Assembly: GCF_029350975.1 (NCBI RefSeq)
Contig: NZ_JARKMR010000004.1
Location: 267,306 to 331,305, forward strand
DNA length: 64,000 bases
Direction: 5' to 3'
From: Maribacter zhoushanensis
GTDB taxonomy: Bacteria; Bacteroidota; Bacteroidia; Flavobacteriales; Flavobacteriaceae
Both the position numbers and the translations under genes were made by a program. Under the pieces are notes generated by a model. That model had not been told where the DNA came from. It saw only the letters and a list, made by a program, of their open reading frames with translations, and ran no database searches. Shown here in pieces: positions 62,017 through 64,000 of the stretch; positions within the stretch are counted from its first letter, which is position 1, and each line of letters begins with the position of its first letter.

Positions 62017-62688
62017 ATGATTTATATATTACCTATTCTAGGAGTGCTTATTAGTTTTCTCTTTGTGGTTGTTGCAAAGCCCCAGAAAAACGAATCCTTT
62101 AAACTTTTATTAGCATTTAGTGGCGCATTTTTGTTAGCACTTACAATTTTTGAAATGCTACCAGAGGTGTATGAAAAAACAGACCCGAAATCTATAGGGG
62201 TCTTTATCATGTTAGGTATTCTTTTTCAAATATTCCTAGAGTTTTTCTCTAAAGGAGCTGAACATGGTCACGTGCATATTTCTAAAGAGAGCCCCAATTT
62301 TCCTTGGTTACTTTTTATCAGTCTATGTACGCACTCTCTTTTAGAAGGTCTACCCATTGGAACAAACGACACAATAATCTATGGAATCCTAATACATAAA
62401 ATTCCTATTGCCATAATATTGAGTATATTTCTACTAGGCTCAAATATTAAACCTTTATATGCAGCCTTTTTTATGCTGCTATTTTCAATCATGACCCCCA
62501 TAGGCACCTATTTGGCACATACTACTGATATACTATCTACTTTTGGCATGTATTTAAATGCTTTGGTTATAGGTGTGTTTTTACACATTTCTACAGTAAT
62601 ATTATTTGAAAGCTCTGAAGGCCATAAATTCAACCTGAGAAAATTATTGGTAATTATATTAGGTATAACAATCGCATATTTTTTATAG
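62017..62688 (+). CDS. ZIP-family metal transporter
   Basis: A 223-residue membrane protein with about seven or eight helices. The metal-binding helices are recognisable: CTHSLLEGLPIG (helix 4, with His/Glu ligands) and IHKIPIAIIL (helix 5). A His-containing loop GAEHGHVHIS lies before helix 4, as in zinc carriers. It should import Zn2+ or related divalent ions. The DUF4268 gene starts directly after its stop codon. Confidence 0.9.
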   Translation: MIYILPILGVLISFLFVVVAKPQKNESFKLLLAFSGAFLLALTIFEMLPEVYEKTDPKSIGVFIMLGILFQIFLEFFSKGAEHGHVHISKESPNFPWLLFISLCTHSLLEGLPIGTNDTIIYGILIHKIPIAIILSIFLLGSNIKPLYAAFFMLLFSIMTPIGTYLAHTTDILSTFGMYLNALVIGVFLHISTVILFESSEGHKFNLRKLLVIILGITIAYFL

Positions 62689-63114
62689 ATGTTCAGTAAA
62701 GAAGAGTCAAGAAAACTAAGAGAAGAATTTTGGATTGCTTTTGGAAAATCATTCCCAAACAAATGGACTTTATATAAAACTGAAGTAAAAGGATTATCCT
62801 TTAAATTTCATTTCGATTTAAAAAAAGCTGTCGTCTCTATAGACATAGATTCAGATTTTGAACAACGAATTAAAGTATGGGATAAACTGGTGGCTTTAAA
62901 ATCTATTTTCCACGACGAATATCTACCCAATGCTATTTTTGAAGATTTTTATATTCTTGATAATAATAAAGAAATATCAAGAGTGTATATTGAATTAGAG
63001 CATGTATCGATACATAACAAAAATACTTGGCGAGAAACGATGGAGTTCTTAAATACAAACATGCTAAAAATAGAAGCTTTCTACCACGAATACAAAGATA
63101 TCATAGATTCGTAA
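62689..63114 (+). CDS. DUF4268 protein
   Basis: A 141-residue soluble protein of the DUF4268 type: N-terminal EFWIAFGKSFPNKWTLYK, then GLSFKFHFDLKKAVVSIDID and a terminal NTNMLKIEAFYHEYK helix. In other genomes the fold occurs as a stand-alone protein or the C-terminal part of restriction-related proteins. Here it stands alone, in tandem with the ZIP gene with no gap, and no nuclease motif is seen. Function unknown. Confidence 0.85.
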   Translation: MFSKEESRKLREEFWIAFGKSFPNKWTLYKTEVKGLSFKFHFDLKKAVVSIDIDSDFEQRIKVWDKLVALKSIFHDEYLPNAIFEDFYILDNNKEISRVYIELEHVSIHNKNTWRETMEFLNTNMLKIEAFYHEYKDIIDS

Positions 63115-63134
63115 CTTAATCCTCTACAAGTTTT

Positions 63135-63767
63135 TTAGATTACATCTAGATAAATAAAGAACCAATGGCTTATTGCTCCGCATAGAACAAAAAGATGCCA
63201 GATAAAGTGATTGTAAGGAATTTTTCTAATTGCATAAAATAAAATCCCTATGGTATAAAATGCACCACCAAGCATGAGTAAATTAATACCTAACTCTGAC
63301 GTATTATCTACTAAATTTTGAAAATCAAATACTATGAGCCATCCCATGGCTAAATATAGAAACAATGATACAATTTCAAACTTACCAGTAAAAAACAATT
63401 TTAGAATAGTCCCTACAGCCGCTATTCCCCATACTGTAAAGAAAATTGACCAGCCATTTCCATTTATAAGCGTAATTAAAGCTACAGGAGTATAAGTTCC
63501 TGCAATTAGATAATATATATTAATATGGTCTAAAATTCTAGTCCTTAACTTCCAAACCTTATTATCAACCGCATGATACACCGTCGATACAACTAACATA
63601 CTTATTAATGAAATACTATAGATAACAATACCTAAGGTAGCATATGACGATTTATGAGTATTGGTATATAATAAAACAATCATACCTATAATTGCCAATA
63701 GCGCACCAACACCATGAGAAATGGTATTAAACTTTTCTTCCTTTTCTAATGAATCTGAATATAACAT
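63135..63767 (-). CDS. trhA: Hemolysin III / PAQR family membrane protein
   Basis: A 210-residue, seven-helix membrane protein of the PAQR/hemolysin III family. The zinc-site pattern is preserved: NTISHGVGALLA (His), STVYHAVDNKVWKLRTRILD (S, H, D), LDHINIYYLIAGTYTP, and C-terminal HFIWHLFVLCGAISHW (two His ligands). Members affect membrane fluidity; name as TrhA is by homology. It is single, minus strand, between the ZIP/DUF4268 pair and the rRNA operon end. Confidence 0.92.
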   Translation of the reverse strand: MLYSDSLEKEEKFNTISHGVGALLAIIGMIVLLYTNTHKSSYATLGIVIYSISLISMLVVSTVYHAVDNKVWKLRTRILDHINIYYLIAGTYTPVALITLINGNGWSIFFTVWGIAAVGTILKLFFTGKFEIVSLFLYLAMGWLIVFDFQNLVDNTSELGINLLMLGGAFYTIGILFYAIRKIPYNHFIWHLFVLCGAISHWFFIYLDVI

Positions 63768-63928
63768 AATTACAATTGAAACATGAACACTTACACCAAA
63801 TCATATATTATGAATAAAATTGGGGTAGAGTGCAAAATCTTAGCAACAAAATTAAGTGTAATATATAATATCTTATAATGCTCTGAAGATTATTAGAAGG
63901 AACATGAAAGCCTAGATTTTATAGTATA

Positions 63929-63962
63929 AAAAAAGCCCCTTACATTACTGTAAAGGGCTTTC
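63929..63962 (-). terminator. Intrinsic terminator of the rRNA operon
   Basis: On the minus strand AAAGCCCTTTACA (63949-63961), a short loop, then TGTAAGGGGCTTT (63932-63944) and a T-run, directly after the 5S 3' end. One position of the stem is a wobble pair. Confidence 0.88.
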
Positions 63963-63967
63963 GAAAA

Positions 63968-64000
63968 AGGCGGCTACCTACTCTCCCACTTGGTATAGCA
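63968..64000 (-). rRNA. rrf: 5S ribosomal RNA, 3' end only
   Basis: The minus strand reads TGCTATACCAAGTGGGAGAG followed by TAGGTAGCCGCC, the conserved 3' helix of bacterial 5S rRNA. About 33 nt of the roughly 110-nt molecule are inside the window; the rest, and presumably the 23S and 16S genes, lie to the right. Exact 3' end is approximate. Confidence 0.92.

Noticed and set aside
62689..63114. DUF4268 gene as part of a restriction or defence locus
   Set aside because: No nuclease, helicase or methylase motif, and the only coupled gene is a ZIP transporter; no defence neighbours within the window.

Overview
The window looks like chromosomal backbone from a marine-type member of the Flavobacteriaceae (Bacteroidota). 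The evidence is low GC, Bacteroidota promoter boxes (TAnnTTTG) in front of many genes, lipoprotein signals ending in xxC, the gliding-motility PPIase GldI, a 6S-type RNA between zapA and rny, and many families typical of Flavobacteriia (DUF3810, DUF349, DUF6452/DUF6048, OstA-like, CCC-motif membrane proteins). A genus cannot be fixed from the sequence alone; a Maribacter/Zobellia-like genome is a guess.

Layout. 1-7.1 kb: mutL (3' end cut by the window edge), a small membrane protein, ribH and a TPR protein on the minus strand, divergent from recF-lipoprotein-DciA/DUF721. A perfect 7-bp tandem repeat and a bidirectional terminator follow, then ndk and a PhoD-like phosphatase. 7.1-17 kb: a DHH phosphoesterase, GldI and a cyclophilin-FKBP fusion; pepD; a DUF3810 metallopeptidase-like membrane protein; and two amidohydrolase-family proteins with three modules, only one of which keeps its metal ligands. 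17-23.5 kb: an almost complete molybdenum-cofactor cluster (moaD, moaE, moaA, moaC, mobA, moeB-rhodanese, a TauE/SafE transporter, moeA), interrupted between moaE and moaA by degenerate low-complexity repeats. 23.5-33 kb: a lipoprotein, a SpoU-type RNA methyltransferase, an M48 protease, RelA/SpoT-Fur-purA, and a DUF1080 plus Gfo/Idh/MocA pair. 33-44 kb: an OstA-like LPS-transport protein, an aminotransferase, a TPR protein, two tandem DUF368 (polyprenyl-phosphate transporter family) genes overlapping aroE, a DUF349 protein, a GAF histidine kinase and a monohaem protein. 44-57.7 kb: rny, 6S RNA, zapA and a coiled-coil protein on the minus strand; an M23 peptidase, a TonB-dependent receptor and a secreted protein on the plus strand; cysteine desulfurase, an Smr-domain protein, small membrane proteins, rocD and an MscS-type channel. 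57.8-64 kb: rlmD with DUF6452/DUF6048, an RlmL-like methyltransferase, a ZIP transporter, DUF4268, a hemolysin III/PAQR protein, and the terminator and 3' end of a 5S rRNA from an rRNA operon entering from the right.

No phage, insertion sequence, CRISPR array, toxin-antitoxin or defence locus was seen. Most genes are housekeeping or cell-envelope genes packed with 1-20 bp overlaps. The points worth a second look are structural: the pseudo-amidohydrolase modules, the simple repeats, the degenerate MutL endonuclease motif, the zinc-site loss in MoeB, the duplicated DUF368 genes, the 6S-like RNA, an inverted repeat ending at a start codon, and promoters so close to start codons that the mRNAs should be nearly leaderless. 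I did not find convincing evidence of an entirely new system.
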